DNA of 64,000 nt from Calonectria ilicicola (Eukaryota; Ascomycota; Sordariomycetes; Hypocreales; Nectriaceae), in the NCBI GenBank assembly GCA_020809705.1, contig CP085831.1, positions 2,294,001 through 2,358,000 of the forward strand, given 5' to 3'. The position numbers were made by a program, and so were the translations under genes. The notes beneath the pieces are model-generated. The model was not told where the DNA came from. It made no database searches and saw nothing but the letters and a program-made list of their open reading frames with translations. Position 1 is the first letter of the stretch, and each line of letters opens with the position of its first letter. Positions 44,999-54,948 of this stretch are shown here, one piece after another.

Positions 44999-45916
44999 AT
45001 GACGTCACACGGCTTTTGGCAATACTTGAAACTCAAGGCAATTGTCTCCCTGATCCGCCTGCTCAACTTCCTGGGAACGCGTCCTTATTTTAAACCATCA
45101 CCAACCTGCCAGCGCAAGGCAGTGCGCATCCCGTCTCGCGACCTCAAGCGATTTATCGATGCCTGGATTTACTACCCTCCAAACTATAACGAAAACGAGC
45201 CACTGAGTGTTCTCATTAATTGGCATGGAGGCGGATACATTATGCCCAATCTGGGCATGGACCACGCCTTTTGCGAGAGGATAGCTCGCGAGGCCAATGT
45301 ACTTGTTCTGGACGCAGATTACCGCAAGGGACCCGAATATCCCTTCCCCGGCGCCACTGAGGATGCTGAAGACACACTGAGATGGGTTGAGAGCCAGCCG
45401 CGTGTTTTTGACCTCGACCATGTCACCATGTCCGGATTCAGCTCTGGTGGAAACCTCGCACTAGTGGCTTCCTCCGAATTGAGACGTGAGTTCAAAGACA
45501 TCAACGTCAAGGCTGTGTATGCATTCTACCCTGGCACCGATTGGACCATCGCCCCCGAAGAAAAAAGGGTCCCAAAGCCCATTGCTCCATTGCCCGTATT
45601 TACGCAGTACATTTTTATGGATAGCTACGCTCCCCGGGTTGAGGACAGGGCCTCTCCTAAAATTTCTCCAATTTACGCCGACCCGGAATCATTCCCTGAA
45701 AAAGTTCTCCTAATTACCTGCTCGGGAGATATTCTGGCTCCTGAAACAGAAGTCTTTGGGCAGAAGCTTGAGAAGGCTGGCCGCAGCGTTGAAGTCGTGA
45801 GAGTGGAAAACGCGACGCATGGGTTTGATAAGCCAATCAAACCTAGTATGTACAAACCCACAGAAACGGAAATGACATACAATAAGGTGATTGAAAGTCT
45901 GAAGAGCTTGACATAG
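44999..45916 (+). CDS. Alpha/beta hydrolase, HSL-type esterase/lipase
   Basis: Intronless, 305 residues. HGGG oxyanion-hole motif at 76-79 and a complete triad: Ser148 in GFSSGG, Asp244 in CSGDILAPE and His274 in ATHGFDKP. This is the hormone-sensitive-lipase family (arylacetamide deacetylase-like), which hydrolyses small acyl esters and lactones. No signal peptide; a short hydrophobic N-terminal stretch (AIVSLIRLLNFLG, 14-26) could associate with membrane. It is 1.7 kb beyond the Zn2Cys6 regulator and may be the outermost member of the catabolic cluster; its promoter lacks the shared CCGATTGR motif, so membership is uncertain. Confidence 0.93.
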   Translation: MTSHGFWQYLKLKAIVSLIRLLNFLGTRPYFKPSPTCQRKAVRIPSRDLKRFIDAWIYYPPNYNENEPLSVLINWHGGGYIMPNLGMDHAFCERIAREANVLVLDADYRKGPEYPFPGATEDAEDTLRWVESQPRVFDLDHVTMSGFSSGGNLALVASSELRREFKDINVKAVYAFYPGTDWTIAPEEKRVPKPIAPLPVFTQYIFMDSYAPRVEDRASPKISPIYADPESFPEKVLLITCSGDILAPETEVFGQKLEKAGRSVEVVRVENATHGFDKPIKPSMYKPTETEMTYNKVIESLKSLT

Positions 45917-46410
45917 GCGGAGGATGCTTTGAAAGGATTAGCGGCCACATAGCAAAATGACCCTCACGGAGCTGAGCGGCAATTCCATGAGGTGAACTAG
46001 CTGGCACCATTGGTTTCTCAGCATGTGAAATGTATCTTTATGTTTTAAGTACCAAATCAAATGCATTTAGCGACAATATGATATTCCAACCTCTCTGAGA
46101 AAATGTAAAGGGTAGATGATGCCAAAAATTAATAACCGTCTCAATCAAGATCATAGTCCCACGAACAGCCACCGTGGATGTTGGGTATACATCAAATACA
46201 ATAATAATACAGTGATTCAACCTAACCATTTCAATTTATAATACCTATAAATGAAGCCTATTGATACAATTCTTCCATCATAAAAGATGGATAAGTCGTG
46301 AGACATAGGATATTGACATCTGCCTTGTGCTCAAAAATCGACACTTATGCATTCTGATATTCGCCCCCCTTTGACGACTTCTGATCAAATACAATACGAA
46401 GGTCAACATA
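45917..46410. other. Convergent 3' region
   Basis: Between the esterase and the reticulon-like gene, AT-rich, no gene seen. Confidence 0.6.
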
Positions 46411-47929
46411 TTAAGACTGGTTCAGAATTCCAGTTGTAACGTTCCTTGCAGCCGAATACTGGGGTACTGGATCAACAACTGGGCCTGTGTCTTCGCTGGG
46501 AACCTGGCGTGGAGTGGACGACAGTGTGCTACCCAAATGATCGCGTGTAATTTCGCTGGTATCTTTTTCTGAAGAGCCTTTACCCAGTACGTAGCTTGGT
46601 ACTGTATTGTTCCCGGTGTTGGTGGTGTCGCTTGTTGGTTGAGCTTCATCAGTGACGGATCCGTTTTCATCATTGCCAGCACCGCCAACACGAGAAAATG
46701 TGCTGCTGATATACTGCCCAGCATCACTTAGTGCGGATTTCGCAGCCCCTGGAGCGCTAGAGAGAGCGTTAGAACTCGCTTCTGGGAGGTTTCTCATTTT
46801 CTCGGCCGTAGCTTCGGATGCATTTGAGGCGGTGTTTTTGGCTTGCGTGGATAGATCAGTAGCCATGCGCTTTCCATTCTGAACCAAATCTCCAGTGCGC
46901 TGTCCCATGTCTGAAGCAATCTCTTGAGCCTTGGAAGTCAACTCGACTACTTTGGCTTGGCTATCCTGGGCAACCTTTTTTCCAGTCTCTACAGCCGCAG
47001 TACTCAACTCCTCGGCACGTGCCTTTGCCTCGTAGGCTACCTCTCGTCCTCGCGGGGAAATCAGAGGTACCGTGTAAATCGTGGTCAATGCGATCACGGC
47101 GAGCCAAAATGGAGGAATGAGCTTTGTGGACCAATATAGGGAGGCGAACCCGATGAAAGCCTGCGATTATGTTAGCTAAAGAAAAAGGGTTATGGGTACA
47201 GCGTATATTCCGCTGTACAACTCACAAATAAGGTGTGGTCCAAATCCTCGGCAAAAATGATTCTCTGGAATTTTACTATCGAGTACTGGGCGAGGTCATG
47301 AATATCCTTTAATGTGGCATTTAATGTGTCTTCTGGGATTGTCTTGTACTGCTTCGGTCGCATCTGGGTAAGAAAGGTGTTGGGTCCAAAAAGTCGGCTA
47401 ACAAACTCCGTGGCGAATATAGCTGGTACACCAAAGTCAATAACATTCATTTCTAGAGATCAAAACATTTATATTGCATACCTCCAAAAGTAGTCGCACC
47501 GGCTTTCAAGGTCCATCGTGTGAGAGGCAAATAATGTGCCCCAAACAATATGCCCAGAGCAGCGAGGTAGGACCTTAGACTGCGAACTGGGTCTTCCCAC
47601 TAAACAAAAATATAAGCAATCAGGTTTACATCGTCAATGAACTCTCAGTGTATCCCTACGCTGATATATTTGTAAAGGCTATCCTGCTGTGCTGTTGCGA
47701 GATGACTGTCAGCCTTACTTCGGCACGTGTTCACGATGATTCATACATTTTATCATCTCCTTCAGTGGACCGTTGTCCTCAGCGGACTTTTTGTGAATCT
47801 CGGAAGCAACTGAAAATATGATATTAGTGTTTCGTTGCCCTATTACTGACATATGCAGGCAGGGGTCCAACCATTCGACCCAGAATGAGCCTGGACAGGC
47901 GTCACGGTGTAAACCGGTCCACTTGACAT
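46411..47929 (-). CDS. Reticulon-like ER membrane protein
   Basis: Exons on the minus strand from MSSGPVYTVTPVQ at 47929 through DSLYKYIS, WEDPVRSLRSYLAALGIL, the two reticulon hairpins, and a last exon to 46411. Landmarks are LPLTRWTLKAGATTFG, PKQYKTIPEDTLNATLKDIH, FQRIIFAEDLDHTL and LTTIYTVPLISPRGREV, all typical of fungal reticulon-domain proteins that shape tubular ER. The C-terminal 200 residues are an Ala/Ser/Thr-rich amphipathic region (repeated KVVELTSKAQEIASDM-like heptads). At least four introns are needed. Probably a housekeeping gene and hence a likely boundary of the accessory cluster on its left. Confidence 0.88.
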
Positions 47930-49018
47930 CTTTTTTTTAGTGATCTGTAACGGAGCAAGGTAGATGTTTTGTTGGCGTTCCCAAATACACAAAATGAATT
48001 ATGGTATAGTCATTGTCCAGTGTTTCCCATCTCTATTTAACATAGAAAATACGATCTCGATTCGGGTATTGTGGAGTCTAGTGCGCGTCATCACAATCCG
48101 ATTCGTGACATCACTTATTGATAAACATCTGCTACCCACCAATTTGGACAAGCGACTCCACAAAACTGTCTTTGAACACTCCGTGCTCGTTGTGGCGCTA
48201 GGCGCTAACCTCATTTGAACGGACCATCAGGACACCGGAGCATGAACTGGAAATCTATGACGCGTTCCTTTATGGATTCACAAAACACAAAGTATTCTCT
48301 TGTGGACTATTTACACCATAAAACTACGGAATCCGGGTGGCGGTGGCTTAGCTAGGATGATGTCGATTCTCCACCAGCATGAAAGGAACCCCGAAAGCGG
48401 TTTTGACTGCCGTATTTCTAATGCACGAGAGTTCCTTCTCGCCAGTTTCAGGTGCCCAATTTAGCTTGATACAAGCCAAGAACATAGCTATACCCTACTA
48501 CTAATGATGTCACCCAAAATCGTAACGAGAACGTCAATGACTTGAGCAAGTAGCGCTCCACCCCACCTTGCTATGTTGATCAATTGCGTATGTGCAGAGG
48601 CTCTTAAGATAATTGCTAGATCTGGTGATATATTTATTAGAAGTGGCCAACCATAGAAGGCCTTACCATACTAAAGTCGGGGTGACATTTCGGACCATCA
48701 CTTTTCCTTGGAGATTTTTATGTTTGAACTGTTGTTGAATTCATCGATTCTAGATGGGAAGCCGTTGAACTAAATATGATGGTGAACTTGTGGAAGTTAA
48801 GTGTGCGTATCCATCTTGGCAACGCGACTAATCACTCCAGCACGTAATTAATAGATTTCTTGATTTAGAAACGAATTTGACCCTGACAATCCAGATAGTA
48901 ATCTGTTAATCAATCCTTCAAATTTTTGCGTTGGATATATTTAATAGATAAGCTGAGGAAATAGTCTAAAACAACATTAGCCATCACATTCCAACTGGCC
49001 GAATTAATGAATTTTACC
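47930..49018. other. Intergenic
   Basis: Promoter side of the reticulon-like gene and 3' flank of the basic secreted protein. Nothing recognised. Confidence 0.55.
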
Positions 49019-49621
49019 CTAATAATAAGGCTTCTTGTAAGGTTTCGGAGTACGAAAACCGCCGCCAACTGTGGTCCCATTTGACTGCTGATAACCTCCA
49101 GAGTAAGGTTGGCTCTTCAAACTGATATCATAACTGTAGTTATCCTGCCCTTCAGGTGTATATCTTTGTGTGGTGCCTGCTGATGTTCCATTACCTCGGA
49201 AGGGGCCCCGTGACGTGGGCAAAAGTTTCTTCGGAAAGAGTGACGGGCCTTTCGGGGATAGCTTCTTTAGTGAGAATGTCTTTGGAGAGAGCTTTTTGAA
49301 GAATGTTTCCTTGGCTACATTTGCTCTTTTTGAGATTGTTTGTGTGGAGTTCGACTTTGCATAGTTATTTTTGTCGGCCTTTCCTTCCGCTTCTCCGCTC
49401 GTTTTGGTCGCGAGGTATGTCCGACATCGGTAGTTCCAACTAGCAAATCTGCCTCTAGTGGAGCCACTGCAAATTATGTCGATGATCGCCTCTCTGGCCG
49501 TTCCAAGGTTCATCTTACTTCCAGTCGAGCGCCAAGGTGCAAGACTATGTCGTTCATTGGTAGGCAAAGCGATGACGCTGCTACACAAGGTAGCTATCGT
49601 AGTAATAACAAACAGCTTCAT
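49019..49621 (-). CDS. Secreted basic protein with a Kex2 site and KKLSPK repeats
   Basis: Intronless, 200 residues from the ATG at 49621; an ATG 15 nt upstream is less likely because the later one starts directly with the signal peptide (MKLFVITTIATLCSSVIA). The first half has two Cys (51, 66). Lys98-Arg99 (ISKR|ANVAK) is a good Kex2 cleavage site. The C-terminal half is strongly basic, with KKLSPK twice and PKKLLP once at 8-12 residue spacing, then Gly/Tyr/Ser-rich sequence ending PYKKPYY. A pro-domain plus cationic mature part is possible. No family recognised. Confidence 0.7.
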   Translation of the reverse strand: MKLFVITTIATLCSSVIALPTNERHSLAPWRSTGSKMNLGTAREAIIDIICSGSTRGRFASWNYRCRTYLATKTSGEAEGKADKNNYAKSNSTQTISKRANVAKETFFKKLSPKTFSLKKLSPKGPSLFPKKLLPTSRGPFRGNGTSAGTTQRYTPEGQDNYSYDISLKSQPYSGGYQQSNGTTVGGGFRTPKPYKKPYY

Positions 49622-51531
49622 CCTATATTTTCGCAATGAGCTTCCAAAACTGACACAGATAGATAATGCGTTTGTTGGATGGTGGTGTGGATGGTAAGGT
49701 GAAGGATGATGGCAACTGTTCTAACCGCCACTCGTTAATTTATATCTTGTGCAGGGCTAAGAGTAAGTGTGATCTTCTGGTTTCAATCAAGACATCAAGT
49801 CAAATCACACTTTTTCAATGGACAGTTGACAGTCAGGAAATTTGTGATGCTGACATAAGGAATGGTGATACCGAAAAAAACGCAAATTCAGGTGTGATGG
49901 ATTTGACTGTTGGGTGAGCCGTGACCAAATGCTTGTTTCCTAATTTATGTTTATTCTAAATGGGCAATTCATATTATTGCAATTAAAAATGAACAGTTTT
50001 GGTAACAATACTGTTATTTTAATGCAATAAGCATATCTTTCTAGTCGGTCACGACACTCCCAAAAAATTAATTTGTAGACTTGCCATTTGATCCTCCGTT
50101 CATTCAGACGTTGGTATAATTATTAACTCTAAAAGACGCCAAGTACAACCGTTGGTGCTTTTACCTTGCTTGAGCGTTTTTCCTACTGCCTGGTCTCAAT
50201 CTGGTTCAGGGGCTTGTCTTGTCACCCTGATACCGCACAGCAAATCCCGTGTCTTAATATGAGGGGCTCTGTAGCAAGCACACCATCCAGCAGATTACCT
50301 CTAGCAGTAACCTCTTGATCATTGTATTGTCTTATACAATGGGTACCTGGATATTTTTAAATATCCAGGTCATTTTATTTTGATGTGGTTTGCCTAATCG
50401 GGCCGAAGGAGTCACACCGAAGATGAATCACAGTACTCTTTACACCCATCACATCCGTCACATCGCGTATCCGTCATGAGGGAAAAAACCTTTTAATTTA
50501 GAGATGAAGTGTAATACGGATAATCTCAGCCGTTTATCACATATTTCTGGAGTTTTTGGTGTTTGAATTCGACAATATGATGGATCTTGAAACAAATCAG
50601 ACACACGTCAACATCACCTAATTTCCTGAAAAGATTGTGAGTATTTTGACCAGATTTATCCAAGAGATGCTTTGGACATATATTTACTGCCTTCCAGTCA
50701 CAGAATGTATTTACTTTCCAATATTATGCTCGATTTGCCGAAATCTTCTTTTGCGAGGCTTCTGTGGGAGCCTTGGTTCGTTACGTTCCCAGAACACAGA
50801 CACTCTTCACTCCAGTCACACAGAACGTTATGTATTGACAGCGTATTTGCTTAAATGTTGCACTTTTGGTCGATCAACGAGACATCATATTTTGCTATTG
50901 TCACAGATCTGCTTTTACTCGAAACATTATGTACCCTCCGTATTCGGAAATCCCCTTCGCCTAAATCGATCCTCCCAAGTTCTGATTTCCAATGAGCCAA
51001 TAAACATATCCTTTTTATATAACATCTGCGCACTATTAATCCTCTGGGACGTTTCTGGTAGTTTAAACCCTGGGAAAATCCATATCGGTAGTCGATATGG
51101 TGCTTTCGCGCCAAATTAGAACGGAACTGGAGTGTACACTGTGTTCGCCGCGCTGATTTGTCACACGTCACTTGAGAGTTTGAAATTAAAGATTATGGTA
51201 ACAGTGTTTATTTTATAACTACTAATGGAGCTATAAAAGCGTTGAGAGAGCGTGATATCTTTGCTGAGATCATTCTCTGGGTGGCCAGCTTCTGTAGTGG
51301 CCGAAGTCTAGAATAATCCAGATACTTATTCTTTTCGTGGTATTTTCCGGTTTTTTTTTTCTTTTTCTTTTCCTCTTTTTTTGGGATTTTCTCCATTTTC
51401 TCTTTCTGTCCCCCTTTTCCCTTTTCATCTTTTTTTCTTAACTTTCGTCTTAGTGTTCCTTTTTTTTGGTTAATAAGTTTCACCTTTTTTTTCCTTTTTG
51501 TGACTTTTTAACTTGATCTTCCACCTTGATC
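49622..51531. other. Gene-poor AT-rich region with pyrimidine tract
   Basis: AT-rich. The 160-aa plus-strand frame at 50637-51119 shows no domain. A long T/C-only-like tract (about 51336-51515) borders the 3' end of the second NLR gene. Confidence 0.5.
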
Positions 51532-54500
51532 TCAACCATACCCTGCTGACACAAGAAGTCGCTTGATGCTGCCAACAGAAGCTGCATCGAGGACTGATCT
51601 GCCAGCCACCAACTGCTGGCCCACATTGACTCTGCCCTTTTCGATCAGCAGCTTGACGATGCCGCTATGGCCGTGCTCGGCAGCCACGAATAGTGGGGTT
51701 TTATCGACATAGTCTCTAGTGTTGCAGTCGACTTTCTCTGTAGCCAAGAGCAACTTCACCACCCCTTCATGCCCATGCTTAGCCGCAATTGAAAGTGGGG
51801 TTCGGTTACGATAGTCGATGCTATCATGTTCAATATTCTTTGTCGCTAACAGCAGCTTGACGATTTCTTCTTGGCCGTAGTTTGCGGCAATGAAGAGCGG
51901 AGTTCTTTTGTGCTTGCATCGGATGTTGGGGTCAACCTGTCCTTGACCTGCAGATAGAAGCATCCCAACTACTGTTTCGTGTCCTCTCTCTGCTGCGTAG
52001 TAAAGAGGCGCCTTTTCGTTCTCACACATGGTGTTACAACTGGCGATGCCTGTGGCCAGCAACTGTTTGACCACACCTTCGTGGCCATTCATAGCGGCAC
52101 AAGCGAGTGGCGTATAGCCGTTCTTGTCCTTCTTGTTGATGGCAGCATCGACGGTGGCCCAGTCTTTATCAAGGCAGCGAATGACAGTCTCCTCGTGACC
52201 ATTCATAGCTGCATATGATAGCGGTGTACGGGTGTAGGTATCTGCCCAGTCAATCTTGACCTGGGTTGCTAATTTGGTATTGAATGCCTTCGAGATACCG
52301 AAATAAGCTGCCAAATGCAGACCAGACAGGTCCTTGGGAGCATTAACAGCTGATCGGGACGACTTTGGTTGAGAGTTGAGCCAGAATGTGAAAAGCCCAC
52401 ATGTATTCGCCTTGTCAGAAAGCAAAAATTCCTCAACAGCACTGGGCAGAGGAGACGCGGCTCTAGCATGATGACCCCAGTTGCAGGCTGCATATCTCAG
52501 AAGGGGCTCCAGGCTAACCCGGTCGAGAAATTCACGGTTCTGGGGATAGAGTCGGTAATCAAACATGGTGCTCTCCAGGTACCTGATACACACAGTCGAG
52601 ATGATAGACTCGGCTTCAGGGAACAGGTTTGAGCGCAGACTCTCAAAGTACTCCTGGGCTGTCGAGTGAGTCAACCGAACAACCTCGCTCTTTTTCACCA
52701 CTGTGAGCAGACCCGCGCAGGCTGTCAATATGGAGCCCATGCTTGGAAGGTTTTCTGGACCAGGAACTGGTGTCCCTGGTGTTATCGCCACCGCATACTG
52801 AAGTTCCAGTGTGGTGAGAGGGCGTTTTGCATGAGTGACCCAAGTGAGTGCACTCCAAGCCAGGGATCGAGTATCGTCGTCGAAGGAGTTGATTCGTTTC
52901 GTTGTCTCGTTATACGCGTGGTAGTAGGCGCCGGGTTCGCTCGGGAATTGGGACAGGGCTTTTCTAACACCAGCAGGCGTCTTTTTTGTCTTCACCAACT
53001 TGAACAAGAGGTAAGCGAGAAGGAACCTAGTGGGCATATTAGTTTCTCCGTATTTGAAAAGAAAAGTGGGTGTTACATGCGTTCCATCTGGAATCTCCCT
53101 AGCCTTTCGTGTAATTTCATAGCGGCATAGGTTGAGGGCTTCTGACTGCGACTGAGTGATTCGGTGGTCGAGATATCGCTGGATGTCTACGCTGCTAGTA
53201 CGGATTTCCAAGCTGAGACTATTTGTGAACTTTTTAGTAATCTCGGGGATGAGTCTTGAAGTGACAAGAATGTTGGCATTGTTGGATGTGGATTGGAAAT
53301 TCTGAATCGTCGTGATGAATCGAGATCGATCGTTTTCGGCGACTTGAAGCTCCTCGAGCCCATCCAATACAATAAACACCCTTGAGTATTGTTTGCTTAC
53401 GACTTGAAGCGCGCGCAGCAACTCAATAAACGAAGGTCGTGCGTCTTCGGGCTCATGTCTGTCATAGAGATCTGTTACGACGCGTGGGAGCGTACGCAAG
53501 CCCTTAGAAAGTTGCTTGACTAGATTTGCCAGGATGTCCTCGGCAGTCTGGTGCAGAGTCTGCTTGGTATTGCAGTAGACATACGAGATGCCGACCTTTG
53601 GTTTGTTTCCAAATTCAGCCATCAAATCCTCGATGACCATCGAAGTCAGCAGTGTCTTTCCTGAGCCGGGGGCTCCTGGGCAGAATAGAGTCTGCTTGGG
53701 CTTGCTCAGCCACTTTTTATATTGCTCTGAATTCAGCATCCATTGGCCTGTTCCGGGGTGGCGTCGCATGGCGTAGTCAGCTTGTGTGGCAGAGTAATCG
53801 GCCGGTGAGAGCCAGGAGAGAATGGAAGCCTCATTGCGAGAAGAAGGGCTATTAAGTCGAATAAGGCTCCTTGATGGCCCGGAAGGTCTGACTTTGGTTA
53901 CTTCAAGGACCTTCGAGACTAGTGGCATAGAGTCCACACTAGTGGGCCTGAGAACATGGAGAAGTTCCCTTGCGTAGGCCGCAGATGTGAGTGCTGCGTA
54001 ATTTTGCCATTCTGTGTTCTTGTGTGTATCCGAGTAGTCGCTGATTCCTCGAATTAACAGACAGGGGAAGTTCTTCATGAGACCCGCGGCTTCCGTTTCA
54101 AAACACAAAAGGTTGAGATCTCGGTCTTTCGCATATTGGTCTCTTTCTGTAGGGTTCTTCAGTGCATCTTTTGCCGAAGCAATGATACCATAGTGAACTG
54201 TGACTTGACAATTAGCCTGTCGGCTACGTCGCTTAACTAGGCCGATAGATCCACACCAGAGACAGTTTGCACCTGTCCTGTGAGGGTTGTCGACGTCATA
54301 GAGGCGATCCTCCTGAGGGCGTCCGAAACCTTCCACGTCCTCCATTCTCTCCATGTGTCTCGCCAACGCGTCGGGTTTCCGTGGGTCTTTTACTCGGCGC
54401 TTCATCTCCGGTAAAGCTCCCAACAGAACCTGTGGAGGGGCATTAAGCTGGCCTATCTGCTCTAGACGGCCATCCTCCAAGCGCTTCTTGAAGTCGTATT

Positions 54501-54948
54501 GTATGACACCATCGAGCCGACCACGAGGCTCGTTCACCACAACATCACCGAGTCGAACATCATTTTCCTCGGTAGGGCAACCACCTCCAACGCCCACGAA
54601 TAACGCAAAGCGCAAGCCAGGGAATGACTGGGACATTGACTTGGCAAGGGTGGCTGCGGCACTGGTGTTTGTGTTGGTGGTGGTGTTGGTGTTGGTGTTG
54701 GATCGTCCGGCGGTCGGCACACACGCGATAACTACATTGTGTAGTTGGATCCGGCCGAAAACATATGTGTTGCAATCCTCAGCATCGCCGACATCGATGC
54801 GGTCGTACTCTTGGTCTAGCATTCGACATGCTGCCTCGTACTCCTCCTGGAGGGCGCATATCCATCCGATCTTATATTCGTCGAGTGACGGTCCGTCAGC
54901 AGGAGCTGGAGGCATCTTGGAATATGATCGAGATGTTTCGGACGGCAT
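51532..54948 (-). CDS. NLR: nucleoside-phosphorylase-like domain, NACHT, ankyrin repeats
   Basis: A single uninterrupted frame of 1,138 residues; a start at 54915 (MPPAPADGP) is also possible. The N-terminal PNP_UDP-like domain opens with YKIGWICALQEEYEAA and contains FVGVGGG and GISDYSD. The NACHT has a complete Walker A (GAPGSGKT), Walker B (VFIVLDGLEEL) and sensor NILVTSRL, followed by a winged-helix region. C-terminal ankyrin repeats (PLSYAAMNGHEETV, PLSIAAKHGHEGVV and others; about seven) reach the end. This PNP-NACHT-ANK architecture is one of the common fungal NLR classes. All NTPase motifs look functional, unlike the NLR at 2.2-8.5 kb. A low-complexity NTNTNTTTNTNTS insertion lies inside the PNP domain, encoded by a GTGTTG-type minisatellite. 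Confidence 0.93.
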   Translation of the reverse strand: MPSETSRSYSKMPPAPADGPSLDEYKIGWICALQEEYEAACRMLDQEYDRIDVGDAEDCNTYVFGRIQLHNVVIACVPTAGRSNTNTNTTTNTNTSAAATLAKSMSQSFPGLRFALFVGVGGGCPTEENDVRLGDVVVNEPRGRLDGVIQYDFKKRLEDGRLEQIGQLNAPPQVLLGALPEMKRRVKDPRKPDALARHMERMEDVEGFGRPQEDRLYDVDNPHRTGANCLWCGSIGLVKRRSRQANCQVTVHYGIIASAKDALKNPTERDQYAKDRDLNLLCFETEAAGLMKNFPCLLIRGISDYSDTHKNTEWQNYAALTSAAYARELLHVLRPTSVDSMPLVSKVLEVTKVRPSGPSRSLIRLNSPSSRNEASILSWLSPADYSATQADYAMRRHPGTGQWMLNSEQYKKWLSKPKQTLFCPGAPGSGKTLLTSMVIEDLMAEFGNKPKVGISYVYCNTKQTLHQTAEDILANLVKQLSKGLRTLPRVVTDLYDRHEPEDARPSFIELLRALQVVSKQYSRVFIVLDGLEELQVAENDRSRFITTIQNFQSTSNNANILVTSRLIPEITKKFTNSLSLEIRTSSVDIQRYLDHRITQSQSEALNLCRYEITRKAREIPDGTHVTPTFLFKYGETNMPTRFLLAYLLFKLVKTKKTPAGVRKALSQFPSEPGAYYHAYNETTKRINSFDDDTRSLAWSALTWVTHAKRPLTTLELQYAVAITPGTPVPGPENLPSMGSILTACAGLLTVVKKSEVVRLTHSTAQEYFESLRSNLFPEAESIISTVCIRYLESTMFDYRLYPQNREFLDRVSLEPLLRYAACNWGHHARAASPLPSAVEEFLLSDKANTCGLFTFWLNSQPKSSRSAVNAPKDLSGLHLAAYFGISKAFNTKLATQVKIDWADTYTRTPLSYAAMNGHEETVIRCLDKDWATVDAAINKKDKNGYTPLACAAMNGHEGVVKQLLATGIASCNTMCENEKAPLYYAAERGHETVVGMLLSAGQGQVDPNIRCKHKRTPLFIAANYGQEEIVKLLLATKNIEHDSIDYRNRTPLSIAAKHGHEGVVKLLLATEKVDCNTRDYVDKTPLFVAAEHGHSGIVKLLIEKGRVNVGQQLVAGRSVLDAASVGSIKRLLVSAGYG
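54664..54701 (+). repeat. GTGTTG minisatellite inside the PNP-NACHT-ANK gene
   Basis: Imperfect tandem hexamers (GTGTTG/GGTGTT) coding for alternating Asn-Thr on the minus strand. In-frame units mean length change would not break the gene. Confidence 0.85.

Noticed and set aside
50637..51119. 160-aa plus-strand frame
   Set aside because: No motif; overlaps an equally unsupported minus-strand frame.
51208..51483. 91-aa Lys/Glu-rich minus-strand frame
   Set aside because: Produced by the pyrimidine-rich tract; low complexity only.
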